Assembly: GCF_030253575.1 (NCBI RefSeq)
Contig: NC_080562.1
Coordinates: forward strand, 30,521,852-30,585,851
Reading direction: 5' to 3'
Length of the DNA stretch: 64,000 nt
Origin: Rhododendron vialii
Lineage: Eukaryota > Streptophyta > Magnoliopsida > Ericales > Ericaceae
Made by a program: the position numbers and the translations under genes. The notes under the pieces are model-generated. The model was given only the letters and a program-made list of their open reading frames with translations. It was not told the DNA's origin and did not search any database. Of this stretch, positions 1-11,455 are shown one piece after another; positions within the stretch are counted from its first letter, which is position 1; the number at the start of each line of letters is the position of its first letter.

Positions 1-484
1 ATCTGTGTAGTTAGCATTAGTGCCATTTATCTATCCTCTATAATCATTCGAGCTCTCATTGTGTGGGGCCTATTCTTGGTTTGTCCATGATTGTCATATC
101 AATCGTTCAAATTGTAGAACACGTAAGGAAAACAAGGCCACGGGAAATCAATTGGATCAGTATATGGTTGAATGGATTGTTTAGTACTGTAGAATATAAT
201 TAGTCTATTTTACAGAATAAATTACAAGTTGTTCAATATATGTAATAACATTCCATCAGCTCGATTCTTTTGTAAGCATACTCGTCTCTATATGTTCTAT
301 GAGATGAACGGTCCGGATTATAATTTCGGATTCATTTTGAACTCGCACAGTGAATGTTTGGAAAGATACGGAGAGATATGGTGTATGTAGAAGAGCTAGT
401 CCCTATTCTAATCCTGAAGGTTGGAGGGTGGGTGGCTAGACTATGGTTATGTGTACCGACAGCCCCTGCTATTCACAAGGAATA
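1..484. other. AT-rich intergenic DNA
   Basis: No supported gene. The short open frame near 354-560 has no recognisable domain and runs into an inverted-repeat element. Nothing else is seen. Confidence 0.6.
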
Positions 485-800
485 TTTGAAGAAAATTACG
501 CAAGAAAAAATGTGTTTGGCTCATTCTAGATCCCACAAAAATTTAGAAAAATATTCATAAATTTTGAATATTATTTTATGGGGTTTTGTAAAAAAATCAG
601 CTCCAACGGATATCGGTAAGTATTAGTACTTTTAGATTCGTAGGGGTGAAACTGCTCACAGATATCTGTTGGAACTGATTTTTTACAGAGCCTCATAAAA
701 TAATATTCAAAAATTTATGGATATTTTTTTAGATTTTTGTGGAACCCGGAATGGGCCCAAACGCAATTTTTTTTTGCATGATTCTTTACAAATCTTCCTT
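485..800. mobile_element. Inverted-repeat MITE
   Basis: Two arms of about 120 bp face each other around a centre near 640. The left arm (about 490-615) carries GATCCCACAAAAATTTAG and AACGGATATCGGT. The right arm (about 660-790) carries their degenerate reverse complements. There is no coding capacity. The outer ends blur into AT-rich DNA, so no target-site duplication could be fixed. It may belong to the MULE-like group seen elsewhere in the window. Confidence 0.6.
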
Positions 801-1440
801 TCAATTAGAATTTCTGCAAAAATAATATGAGACGTTTATTAATTTTAAAATAATTTGTTGATCCATTCCGGCCTCGGTACTCTCACACGTACAATGATAA
901 GTTTTTGATTCAATTGTCTAACTTTGATATCAAATTGGATAAAAAAAATTAATTACCCAGCTTGGAGCATTTGTGTCATCAAATTAATCGAAAGGGTTTA
1001 TCTCCTCTCTAGTTAAAAAAAAGATGGACTGATCCAATTTTAGCAATATGTTTTGGGTCCATTCCGAATCCAATTTGATGGTTAAAAATTGTTCATTTTA
1101 TAGATTTCGTCGAGAAGCAGAACAATAGAAGAAATCTCATTAATTCAACATCAATCAATAAATAATTGGACCACATATATTCTTAAAATAAATGATGCCA
1201 ATGCAGTGTTCCATTCCTTTTTCAAAGAAAAATACTTTCCAAAATCAAATTTATTCTTATCCGATCGTTCTGATGTTTGTCATGATTGATTTTCTCTCTG
1301 AGTAGATGAACTTCCCAATATTGTTAAAGTAGGCCGAAATGAATCCAAAATTAGTAAAACTGGACTAAAATTGAGAGGATCATATCCCTGTATCGTTTCT
1401 CTGCTAATGCAATACAGCGACACATTGAGCACGATTTTGT
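801..1440. other. AT-rich intergenic DNA
   Basis: No gene or clear repeat is recognised. A short stretch near 1090-1115 resembles sequence inside the fold-back elements at 54 kb and 61 kb, so this may be an old element remnant. Confidence 0.5.
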
Positions 1441-2440
1441 TTTATTTTTTTCCAAAACGATAACAGGTGATATTATAAACAGAAAGTCTACACACACAGC
1501 AAATCTGTGCACAGATTGTGTACAGATTTTATTGTGGGGTCCACCATGGGTCCCACACAAATCATCCGAGTCGTTCATTAAATGTAAAATATTTTTTCAA
1601 GGGTCCCCATAAAAAATAAGCTCAATCCGATATCTATAAGTGCTCGATCTAACCATATAACTTTTCATTATCTGGAAATCTGAATGAAAAGTTAGATGGT
1701 TGGATGAAGCATCTATAGGAATCGGATTGAGGTTATTTTTTACGGGCACCCTTAAAAAAATATTTTACATTTAATGAACGGCTCAAATGATTTGTGTGAG
1801 ACCCAGGGTGGGCCCCACAACGAAATCTATGCACAGATCTGTTGTGTGTGTAGCAGGACTATATTATAAATCCAAGAAACAGTATATCAAGAAGAAACTT
1901 CATCCCTAAACAATGGACCTAGAAACCAAATAGGAGGGGACTCAATCCAAAGACACCCAACTCCAATTAAACCCACCGTTCTAAACAGACGAAGCACTGC
2001 AGAAAACCAAAACACTCACACAGGAGTGATAGAAGCCCCACAAACTAGGAGAAATCCCACACAGGGGACACCGAAGAACATAACCAGGAAAAAAAAGAAA
2101 AAAAAAATCAATAACGGAACCGGACGGAGTCTGCCGTACCGGAGCAGATTTCATCCACCAACCTAGATCTCTCACTACAACAGAGGAGGACACCTTCGGC
2201 GACCACGATCTACAAGACACTACCTCCAAAAGTCATCGAACTACACGGCGGAAAAGGCGGATGAGGGGTGGCGGATGGTGGTTTGGAGAGGAGGAGGATG
2301 GGGATGAAGAGGGAAGGAGAGAAACCCCCCACGAGGGGGAGAAATCCCTCCCCTCCTGTCACCCATTCGGGCATAAAACCCTGGGAGGGAGGGGAAGGAG
2401 GGAGATGGGGGCATCGACTTTTTTACGGTTAGAGAGAGTG
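1441..2440 (-). mobile_element. LINE-like 3' part, interrupted by a MULE MITE
   Basis: The stretches 1441-1479 and 1862 to about 2440 read as one antisense retroposon when the inverted-repeat element at 1480-1861 is removed. The left end, read on the minus strand, gives TATAATATCACCTGTTATCG followed by an A-rich tail. This matches the 3' ends of the copies at 15214-15647 and 18835-19640. The right part (2320-2410) shares the motif GGGAGAAATCCCTCCCCTCC with the 19.5-kb copy. No intact reverse transcriptase is present, so this is a truncated, decayed copy. Confidence 0.6.
1480..1861. mobile_element. MULE-type MITE with 9-bp TSD
   Basis: This is a 382-bp element with arms of about 170 bp. The left arm contains CTACACACACAGCAAATCTG and the right arm its near reverse complement. 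It is flanked by a direct repeat TATTATAAA (1471-1479 and 1862-1870; an adjoining A is also shared). Nine-base duplications are typical of Mutator-like elements. The insertion splits the antisense LINE copy described at 1441-2440. There is no coding capacity. Confidence 0.75.
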
Positions 2441-2452
2441 TGTGTGTGTGTC
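2433..2452. repeat. (GT)n microsatellite
   Basis: A short run of GT dinucleotides follows a GA-rich stretch at the edge of the LINE-like piece. Confidence 0.7.
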
Positions 2453-3160
2453 CATCATTGTCCTTGTTTGCCACATGATTTTGTTATATATTTGTTATAA
2501 TTCTGTGTTCGGGTCACTTTAAACGTATCTCGACTTATATCGGGTCCTATTGTGAGCTTAATTCGGTCTTTCTATTGTTAGCCCACTAGGCTGACAATAA
2601 GCATACTAGAAAACAAGAAAAACACGTATTCTTGTGTATTTTTTATACCCTTTAATACATATTTACACACTTACTATCATCAGTCCATTGGACTGATTTT
2701 AAAATTTTCTAGCTACATAATTTAGTGATGAGTTTGAATGACAACTATACAATGACTCGAACCTAATTCATAGCAATCACATTTCTGAACTAATTTCGGG
2801 CTGATTTTGTGACCATCGTTGTCCTTGTTTGCCACATGATCCTTGTTATATAGTATTTGTTATAATTTTGTGTTCGGGTCATTTTAAACGTATCTCGACT
2901 TATATCAGGTCCTATTGTGAGCTTAATTCTGTCTTTCTGGACTGACAATAAGCATATTAGAAAATAAGGAAAACAAGTATTCTTATGTATTTTTTATACC
3001 ATTTAATACACATTTACACACTTACTATTGCCAACTTATTGGACTGATTTAAAATTTTCTAGCTACATAATTTAGGTATGAGTTTGAATGACAACCATAC
3101 AATGACTCGGACCTGATTCATAGCTGTCACATTTCTGAACTAATTTTGGCTTACATTTCT
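2453..3160. repeat. Tandem duplication of about 357 bp
   Basis: Unit 1 (about 2453-2810) and unit 2 (about 2811-3160) share long blocks such as TTGTCCTTGTTTGCCACATG, AAACGTATCTCGACTTATAT and TTTCTAGCTACATAATTTAG. The units differ by small indels; for example, the GTTAGCCCACTAGGC stretch is complete only in unit 1. Each unit carries a short palindrome-ended block that recurs, reverse-complemented, at 40155-40280. No coding sequence is seen. Confidence 0.8.
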
Positions 3161-3990
3161 GAACTAATTTTGGCTATACTTATTTGGATGGCAGAGAGAC
3201 TATTCACACCACTTTTAAATAAATTTTCGAAAACAAATGTATCTGACACCGTTCTACGCATGTTGGATTCATATGAATCCAACAGTCCGGATACAGTTAC
3301 GTTTGAAATTGTATTTTAAATTGTGTGTGCGGCAATATTGCTCTATGGATAGCCCCAACTCCAAGGGAATGACGAGTTTGACTCCAGGTCATTGTCACGT
3401 TGAACGAAATTTGAGGAGAATTTTTTTCACCAATTAAATTCAAGTGGTAATTAATACTAACATTTCCTGAATTTCTTGTTTTCTAGTGTAAAAATCAACA
3501 AGAGGAAATTGGGAACTAACCCTTGGCGTTGCCTTAAAGAATGAAAGAAGTTTGACAGCTTGTTTTAGTTCGATATACCTATAGGGGTCAAACTGAATTT
3601 AACGGATGCGCTAAAAGTTAGATTAAATAAAAAAATTAGTCTAATAAGGTTCACTATAGATGTTTAGATCAATGCCTAGTCCACTAACTTTTTTAGCAAG
3701 GGTTAGGGTCCATTATCTGATAATCTCTAAAGTGAGGTCTAGACTCTACTCCTTATTAATTTGTAATAGGACAAAAATATCCTCACATAAAATTATCCTA
3801 CCAGATTATCACAGGAAGTTATGCCAGAACAATTGTCTATGCCCGAAAGTTTGCCAAAAAATTGCCGCTGCCAAAAAGTTGGCTGAAAAAATTCGCCGGC
3901 GCCGCCACTGCTGGAGTTGGTCGCCGGTGCCAACCATGGTGACCGGAGATGGGGAAGAAGATGTTGACTATGTAGTAAAAATAAATAAAT
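3161..3990. other. Intergenic, no supported gene
   Basis: The open frame across 3660-3992 has no family resemblance and no splice or promoter context, so I do not call it. Confidence 0.5.
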
Positions 3991-3991
3991 G

Positions 3992-4208
3992 AAGTTCAAC
4001 AGATAGCATTATCTGTTGATGTTATTGGCATAACATAGACTCTAAATTTTTATAATTAACCATATTTGTCTATGTTGTTGGCAAGATACAAAAAATAGAT
4101 TTGAACAGATCAGTATTTTTTGTTGATGTTATTGGCATAAGTCAGAGTCCAAATTTTTATAGATAATCATATATGTCTATATTGTTAGCAAGATACAGAG
4201 AACAAATT
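3992..4208. repeat. Tandem duplication, period about 107 bp
   Basis: GTTGATGTTATTGGCATAA occurs at 4015 and 4122. The flanking blocks also repeat, including TTAGCAAGATACA/TTGGCAAGATACA and AAATTTTTATA. The copies are diverged, so this is an old duplication. Confidence 0.75.
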
Positions 4209-5038
4209 TAGATAGATTATTGAGGAATTTGCTGGAGATGATCTCTTAAAGATCCGGTGACCCTATAGTTATAGTAAGTGAATTTAATTAAACTAATGAT
4301 TATATATAGTCCATAAATATTTTTTGCATTTTCCATGAAAAAGTTAATGCACGACACACTGGATTTCCATGCGGCGAAGTTTAGATAACTAAAGGTTACA
4401 ATTTCAACTTTATGTCAATTCCATGCATTATGATTTTATAATATTCACCACTGAAACCCCAAAGTTCGCCCTCTTTTTACCTTTTTCTCCCTCCTTCCCC
4501 AAAAGTGCATTTGCGAATCATTTACTATGTAACAACAAAAATTCATCCAGAACAATGTGGCGGTTTTTTCGTAGTTGCTACAAAACTGACAATTAATATT
4601 TTGTGAGAAAATTTCCTATGAGTTTTCTTAGTAGTAGGATTCTTGAGGGCTTCGGACCAACTAATCTCTTAGGTACATCTAGTGTGTCTAACATGTACAT
4701 ATAATAACCGCGTCTAAGCCATGGGAATTGCAACGTTAGGGGCAATGAGAACTAGGATTAATATCTCAAAAACAAGGAGGATTTGGGACTAGTTATTAAT
4801 GTACTCCTATATAAGATGGATAATGGTAGAAGAATGAGTTGGGCAACAATCAAAATTGGAAAATGACATGAGCTGATTAGAAGTTTTTTTTATTTTTTTA
4901 TTTTGTCAATCGATAGGAGAGATATTCATTTACATCATGTATGTATGAATTAGAAAGTACAAATCTCGGGTCACTATATTAGTTGTGACAGTCCATGAGA
5001 TAATCAAGTCCAAAAATTAAACGAATACAATAAACAAG
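4209..5038. other. AT-rich intergenic DNA
   Basis: No gene, array or repeat that I can define. Confidence 0.5.
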
Positions 5039-5234
5039 CTCATCACTAAGGGTCATCATCGAGCCAGCCCAGCCCAGCCTGCCAAGTCACCACCCAAGCC
5101 CGCTCGCGGGCTGGGCTAAGCGGGCTTTTTTCTTTTTGCGGGCCGGGCTATGTTTCTTAAGTTGAAGCCCAAGCCCATCCACGGGCTAGCCCAATTTCCG
5201 GGCTAGAGGGCCAAAGTTCGGGCGGGCTCACGGG

Positions 5235-6564
5235 TGCTTGCAACCATAATGTGTGTTAGAATAAGAACGCCCCAAGCGTAGGGCCAGGTCGGTTGAAAGC
5301 ATGATAATACCCGGAATTCCGGGATCAAATCCATAGGGAGCGCATCCATACTTTGTTTTAGAGATTAGCTTGCGTAGATGTTTTAGCGCTAGGACCGCCA
5401 ACCAAATTTCGGCGTTGAAACGGCCAACTGAGAAATTTAGTTAACTGGCTACTTAACCTAACTACGACTTTTTAACTGGAGGCTAAACTAAAGGCTAGAT
5501 TTAGGGATAACTAACACCCATAACGCAAGGATAAGCTCGATTCTTCTCTTTTGAACAAAGGAGTTAAACATGGCTAAGACTCTTTTGGTCCAGCTTGACA
5601 AACACGAAGAGGGACATAGCTCAAAGCATCAAATGTGGCAAATAGCTTAGCCCTTGCCTACATTTGATCAAGGAGATTAACACCTCTAAGTTTTGATACA
5701 TAAAATTGGTCCTTGGTCATGTTTAAACTAGAAAATAAAATTTTATAAGAGAAGAATCAGCCACACCCTCAGTTACGGGATGTTAACCATCCCACAACCT
5801 AGCCCCACTACACTACTCACTCATATTCAAAGGAGAAAGGAAATGAACAAGGGTAAACATAAAGGAAATACTAAACATTGATTAAACTTGAAATAAATAC
5901 AAGATCCTTGAAGAGGAGAGGATTCCTTACAACTTTAATGAAGGCAAAATGCTTTGAAATTGAACGAATCGTACTTAAAATCACTCCTTAAGACATGAAT
6001 GAGATGAGAGGTTGGAGCTCCATTAATGGAGGTAGAGAGAGAAAGTGCAAAAAGTAAAAGTGCCCTGCATTCGGACTAAGGTTGGTATATATATCCCCTT
6101 TACAAAAAATTTACAAAAATGCCATTAAAATGCCCGCGCAGGAGTGAGGGATCGATCCCTGACAAGAGGGGGATCGATCCCTGAGGCACTGGATTTGGCT
6201 GCTGGATTGGGGGATCGATCCCTGGTCAGAGGGGGATCGATCCCGGTGCTCTCTGGACTTGGCAACTGCTCTGCTGCATGTTTTTGGTCCACGGGCTGCT
6301 CCAAGTCTTCCTCCATTGCCTTGGACACTTTGTTTGGAACTCGAAATGACCTCTTGAGGCTCCTCAAGAACATCTAGCACATCCGGACTCCTCCGGGGAT
6401 TATTGGAAGCCGCGGAAAAACCCATAATTACACCAATTATCTGTCGAACAACAAAAACACCCTTGCGCGTAATCTCAAACAAAAACGGACGAATATGCAT
6501 GCATGCAAGAGTGACAAAAAGGAGGGGGATAAGCCTATCAATTTACACTATTCACGGCTTATCA
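5235..6564 (-). mobile_element. Probable solo LTR (about 1.33 kb)
   Basis: The segment runs from TG to CA and is bounded by an exact 5-bp direct repeat ACGGG (5230-5234 and 6565-6569), as expected for an LTR retrotransposon insertion. Read on the minus strand it starts TGATAAGCCGTGAATAGTG. There is no internal polyprotein region and only one LTR-like segment, so it fits a solo LTR left by recombination. It interrupts the hAT-like element at 5047-6966. I judge the Ty3/gypsy class likely but cannot prove it. Confidence 0.65.
6148..6244. repeat. Four copies of the palindrome GGGATCGATCCC
   Basis: Perfect 12-bp palindromes begin at 6148, 6170, 6211 and 6233. They form two pairs with 22-bp internal spacing, and the pairs are 63 bp apart. 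This suggests duplication of a two-site module inside the presumed LTR. Confidence 0.85.
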
Positions 6565-6974
6565 ACGGGCCGGGCCGCACAATTGTTGTCCCCGAGCAGA
6601 AAAGGACAATGATTAAATAATAAATAAAAAAACATTCAAACATTCTTCTTCTTTTCTTTTCTTTTTTGCCTTGGAACATTTGGATGAGAATGACATGCAG
6701 TAAAGTTGCATATGCTTAGTCTTCAACACATAAGGAAGGAATGGGTATGCACCCAAGGCCACTGATTTTTGGGCTATCAGATAGGTCTTGCTGGTGGGTG
6801 TCGCGGGTAGGCTCATGTGCCTGGCCGACGGGCGGACTGAGTAAAAATTCATAGGTCCAAGCCGGCTCATAGAAACTTCGGGCTAGGCTAGCCCGCCTGT
6901 TGGACGGGCTCAGGCCGAGCTGGCTTCAGACGGGTCGTGGGCCTTCAAGTTAAATGATGACCCTTACTCATCAC

Positions 6975-7344
6975 AGGGAAAAAACAAATAATTAAAGAAA
7001 AAATGTGTCCCACTAAGTAAAGAACACCCACACGCAGATAGGAGAATTCGAACTTCTGACCTAGTGAGATATAAGAATCCTTGCCAACTGAAATAGTCCC
7101 TTGTTTGAATTAGTCATTGTGAGTAAATTTAGGTCCAAATTAGCGCGTTCGGAATTGTTTTCAAATCCTATATAATCTTATGTTTTTTTAGATAACTATG
7201 ATACTAACTCCTTTTGCGTCCCATAATTTTATTATTTAAGTCTCTTCTTTAAATTCCAGCTTTTAAGGAAATATACATTTAATGCACTTTAAGCCTACTC
7301 AAAAGCTACCTCATTAGAATCACTTCTGAAATTGTCTGTCTATT
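6975..7344. other. Intergenic DNA left of the 465-bp duplication
   Basis: No gene. CACTTTAAGCCTACTCAAAA near 7285 recurs just beyond the right end of the duplicated block (about 8330). Confidence 0.6.
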
Positions 7345-8279
7345 TGATGCAGCGGAAGCTAATGAAGAACGGAACTACTAAATCGAGTCCGAAATCCGTT
7401 GATTCGTAACGAATACCCGAAAATCGAAATCCTTCTCTAAACCTGTTTAGTCAAAGAATACCCAGGAATAAAGGCATCAAACACTTTGTTGATTCCGTAG
7501 AATACCAAAGAATTTGGCATAAAAGAGAACACTCTTTATAATTTCATTAATCATCAAAAACTGAATAGCCCTAAGGCTTACAACTTAATTTATAGTAGGA
7601 GAAACCCTACACACTAGGAAATAAAGAAAAAGGAAACTACCAAAGCTAGAATTGAGTCTTCGTAATCAAATAATTCTTAAAAGGAAACTAAATAAACTAA
7701 CTTGAAAAACTAAATAATGTAAACACTTATTTCTATAATTGCAAGATTCCTAACAAAATAAATAAAAACAAAAATAAGAAACTTTATATTCTTTTTTTTA
7801 AATAATATACCAACTGATGCAGCGGAAGCTAATGAAGAACGGAACTACTAAATCGAGTCCGAAATCCGTTGATTCGTAACGAATACCCGAAAATCGAAAT
7901 CCTTCTCTAAACCTGTTTAGTCAAAGAATACCCAGGAATAAAGGCATCAAACACTTTGTTGATTCCGTAGAATACCAAAGAATTTGGCATAAAAGAGAAC
8001 ACTCTTTATAATTTCATTAATCATCAAAAACTGAATAGCCCTAAGGCTTACAACTTAATTTATAGTAGGAGAAACCCTACACACTAGGAAATAAAGAAAA
8101 AGGAAACTACCAAAGCTAGAATTGAGTCTTCGTAATCAAATAATTCTTAAAAGGAAACTAAATAAACTAACTTGAAAAACTAAATAATGTAAACACTTAT
8201 TTCTATAATTGCAAGATTCCTAACAAAATAAATAAAAACAAAAATAAGAAACTTTATATTCTTTTTTTTAAATAATATA
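7345..8279. repeat. Perfect 465-bp tandem duplication
   Basis: Copy 1 is 7345-7809 and copy 2 is 7815-8279, separated by 5 bp. I found no difference between them on reading. Each begins TGATGCAGCGGAAGCTAATG and ends in an AT-rich tract. The content resembles LTR retrotransposon DNA, but no terminal hallmark is certain. A further 20-bp repeat lies outside both ends (about 7285 and 8330). Perfect identity means a very recent duplication or an assembly artefact. Confidence 0.9.
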
Positions 8280-9111
8280 TAATATATTCATTTTGCATCA
8301 CTATTCGACCCTTTCAAACTACTTAGAGCACTTTAAGCCTACTCAAAAGCCTACACGTTAGTGTTTAATTATCTCTTTAGTCTATAATCAAACTTAACAA
8401 TTTCTACCTTCACATTGATTATTTTTGCATACCTAACCAAAAAAAATCCCACAATACACAATACACAATGCACATATGTCCAATCGCAAACGAGTTCTAA
8501 TCACACACCCGACCACACCAAATTTTTCGTCTCGATGAGACGATTTCAATGTGGGGTGTTTTTGAGTTATTGAGTTTTGAGTTTGGGTGTTGAGTTTGGT
8601 TATTGAGTTTTGGTTATGGGTAAAAGTTGTTAAGTTTGGTTATAAAATTGGTGGAATTTGGTTATTTGCTAAAAGACTCGTAACTTTGCTTATTACAACG
8701 TGGGATGTTTTTTTAGTATTGTTGTTAAATTTATTTATCCATACCAGTTTACTTATTACGACGGGGATGCTCTTATATCGATGACTACCCATTCTCGATA
8801 GATGGTTTTCGTACGGATGAAAGCTCCTCTAAACTTTGATGAAAAAAAACTGCTTATACCGGCCCACTTAAGAAGGACACTCCTTTAAAATAAAAATAAA
8901 AAAATTGAAAAATCCCTTTGACTATTCAAAGTGGACATGTATTTAGGGACATTACATCTCCAAACAAAGAGCTAGACTATAATTATAATTATGAGATATA
9001 AAATATTACAACAGGGAAATCCGAGCAACAACTCACAAAATTACTCTAGCGTAATCCGAGGGACATATCACAAAACTAGGTAGTTGACAGAACTTCAAAA
9101 TTTCTTCACCA
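8280..9111. other. Intergenic, GAGTTTTGGTT-type low-complexity repeats
   Basis: Between about 8565 and 8700 the motif GAGTTTTGGTTAT and variants recur in loose tandem. The rest is AT-rich. The last 100 bases may include the 3' UTR of the DUF506 gene. Confidence 0.5.
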
Positions 9112-10552
9112 TCAAACAACTCTAATAGCAGTACTACAATGCAAACTCGGCATGTTTTCCAGGAAATCGAAGGCAAGCAAGGAAGCCCTGTGCTTCCGCG
9201 GCGCCTGCTGATCCAAATTCTTCGCCGAAAAATTCACTGATGACGAATTTTGCTCGCATTTACCTAGCCATTTAGCTTGCATATACTTGTGCTTCCTCCA
9301 TGGAGGCATGTGCATCTTCTTGTCCTTGATGCACTTTTTAGTTGCCGAGCACAGTATCTTGATCAGGGTTCTCAGTTTTTCAGCTTTTCCGACGAACGCT
9401 TCTGGTAATCGTCGGATCAGGCTGTTGTACTCTTCACCAGCTCTTGCCATCTCGAATTCAGCTCGGAAGTTGAGCTCAATTACGACCCTGATTGTTTCTC
9501 CTCTCTTTGAACTTGTACTGTCTACTGCTTCCAAATAGGTGTGCTCCCCTGGAAGGAAAAAAAAAAAAAAAGAACAACAAAAGCAGAGTTCTATAAGACA
9601 AATGAAGGGGTAGTTTGGTCATCTTAAAATACTCTACTATAAGTGTCAACAAAACAATTTCAAGAAATATTTTGGTTAATTACCTGATGGAATATCTGTT
9701 GAGCTCCTCCACTTGGACTTGCAGATGTTACAACTATAACCCGCATTTCGAAGGCGATCGGAAATCTCTCTCTGTCTACAGTTCCGGCAACCTTCGGCCA
9801 CCTGTCCCAGGCAATCACAACCTATTCCCTCCGAATTTATCTCCTTTAGAGCATCCTTCACAGCATGCCTAATTTTGGTTTCTACAGAGCTACTCCTCCG
9901 CAAAGTTCCCTGCGAAAAAAGCCAAAGAAAATGGAATGGCATTGAGTAACAATTTCCCTGTTTGGATGAAAGCGAAGTTTGATATTAAGATCTACATAGT
10001 GGATGACTTTAAGGGCTATTCAGATGGTATTCGGAAGTTGAAATTAAGTATAACATAACATTGAGGTAGTTACCAAAAAAAACAAACATAGCATCGAGGT
10101 GTATTTTTATCCAACTGTTGGTCGGTCGGATGTTTGTTCTGTTTCCATTTTGTGCAGCTAAGCACTTGTATGCTTTACTGATTTTTCCCTCGATGCATCC
10201 CTTTCGAGTTTTACAAAACGTTTTGTTTGTCGAGGGAAAATAATAATAATTACCCTATATACCAAAATTAGCCTTGTCCAATCACCTGAACAAGCTGCTC
10301 CTGAGACTCCCAAAAGGCCTTGTTTTCTTCAACATTGCAAGAACTCTCATCCACTTCCTCCTCTTCCAGCTCCTCAACAAAGTCCCCGCCGTTAAAGCTA
10401 TCTCCGGAGTTGCACGAGCTTTCCGGCGACCATTCGGTTTCCTCCAGGAATCCGAAGATCATCAGAGCCACGCTCTCGGACTCGCCCGAATACTTATCGA
10501 CCTCGCCCGAGTTCCGGCCACTGATCGGAGTTTTGGCGGCTGCTTCGGCCAT
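9112..10552 (-). CDS. DUF506 (PDDEXK-like) family protein
   Basis: Three coding exons join in frame: 10286-10552, 9684-9909 and 9112-9548, giving about 309 aa. All borders are GT-AG. The start is the first Met of an alanine-rich opening (MAEAAAKTPISG), followed by an acidic, serine-rich segment (residues about 15-80). Residues about 90-305 match the plant DUF506 family. Cues are the ETKIRHAVKDALK block, a Cys cluster (CDCLGQVAEGCRNCRQ), YSCNICKSKW, the VVIELNFRAEFEMARAG stretch and a C-terminal KYMQAKWLG segment. DUF506 proteins are predicted to have a PDDEXK nuclease-like fold, but their biochemistry is unsettled. Expression context is limited to the TATA-like box at 10636-10645. I am confident of the family and the exon structure, not of any function. 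Confidence 0.9.
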
Positions 10553-10635
10553 AGAGTGTTTCTTTTACTATTATATATTTTTATTTTTTGGCCAAGTTGT
10601 TTTTGCTGTAATGTATGAGTCGGAGATATTAAAGG

Positions 10636-10645
10636 CTTTTATAGA
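10636..10645 (-). promoter_or_regulatory. TATA box of the DUF506 gene
   Basis: Read on the minus strand, the sequence is CTATAAAAGC, about 85-95 bp upstream of the start codon. That spacing suits a transcription start about 30 bp downstream and a short 5' UTR. A weaker AT-rich match (AAATATATAATAG, about 10570-10582) lies too close to the ATG. Confidence 0.55.
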
Positions 10646-10659
10646 GTGAGATTTGGGAT

Positions 10660-11455
10660 AGAAGGTTGGGACCCACATGTCCTAGGTGGACGAACCACTC
10701 GCCGCGCACGTTCATTTCTCTCTTTTAGCCTGCCTGGCACGTTATTGTTTAGAAAACGTGGGGTTTTTTTCACCTTAAATTTTTTTAAACGGCTAGTTTT
10801 TCTTTTGGAAAAAATTCATGGACACCCCTTGAGGTTTTCTCTAATGACGGATGCTGAGCCAAAAGTGAATTGCAACAAAAAAATTCACCTTTTCTGATCA
10901 TAAAAATAAATTTTTAAAAAAAACACAATGAACTCTCACTTGTGTTGATCAAAATTATATTTTCTTTGTCCATTGAGATAATTGTTTTGATAAAAAATTA
11001 TAAAATTAATTAATAGCTCTTTATTTTTTTACTAGTAAAAGAACCATTTTGTTTAGAAATGACAAATTTTCCTTTTTGGTCAAAAAAATTGAGAACTGAG
11101 GGCTTTCTAGTATTTATTACATTACCAAAAATGTTGAATTGGCCAATTAATATAAATCACTTTTGGTTAATTCTATCACGTTTTCTGTCAAACGGTTATT
11201 GGTTGGGTGTCAATAAAATAATTAATCATTAAAATCACATGGGAATTTATAGTCATTTATCAGACATGGAGGAGATACGTTTTCATTAAAAAAAATCTCA
11301 GGAGGTGTCAGAGAAATATTTAACACGTTTTCTCTTTTGTGGAGAAAATAGAAAGTAGGTAGTCGATCGGTCCTCCAAATTAAAAAACTCCAGTGACACA
11401 GATTTAGCACAATGACTTCATACTTGTAAGGGGGCTCCACGGGCATACTACTAGT
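10660..11455. other. DUF506 upstream region with a possible old inverted-repeat element
   Basis: About 10815-10850 (GACACCCCTTGAGGTTTTCT) and about 11295-11325 (AATCTCAGGAGGTGTCAGAG) form a degenerate inverted pair. A decayed MITE about 0.5 kb long may lie here, but no clear duplication was found. No gene is seen. Confidence 0.35.

Larger units (their letters stand above)
5047..6966. mobile_element. Non-autonomous hAT-like element, hosting a nested LTR
   Basis: The ends are TAAGGGTCATCATC (left) and ATGATGACCCTTA (right), inverted copies of each other. They are flanked by an exact 8-bp direct repeat CTCATCAC (5039-5046 and 6967-6974), the TSD length of hAT elements. Subterminal DNA on both sides is rich in GCCCGGCCC/GGGCTGGGC motifs, common in small plant hAT elements. 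About 585 bp is its own sequence; 5235-6564 plus one TSD copy is a later insertion. No transposase is present. Confidence 0.8.

Noticed and set aside
3660..3999. Overlapping frames on both strands
   Set aside because: No homologous motif; ordinary intergenic composition.
6111..6500. A 129-residue open frame on the minus strand and overlapping frames
   Set aside because: Made by the GGGATCGATCCC repeat region inside a presumed LTR; no domain.
9287..9538. Plus-strand open frame
   Set aside because: Antisense shadow of DUF506 exon 3.
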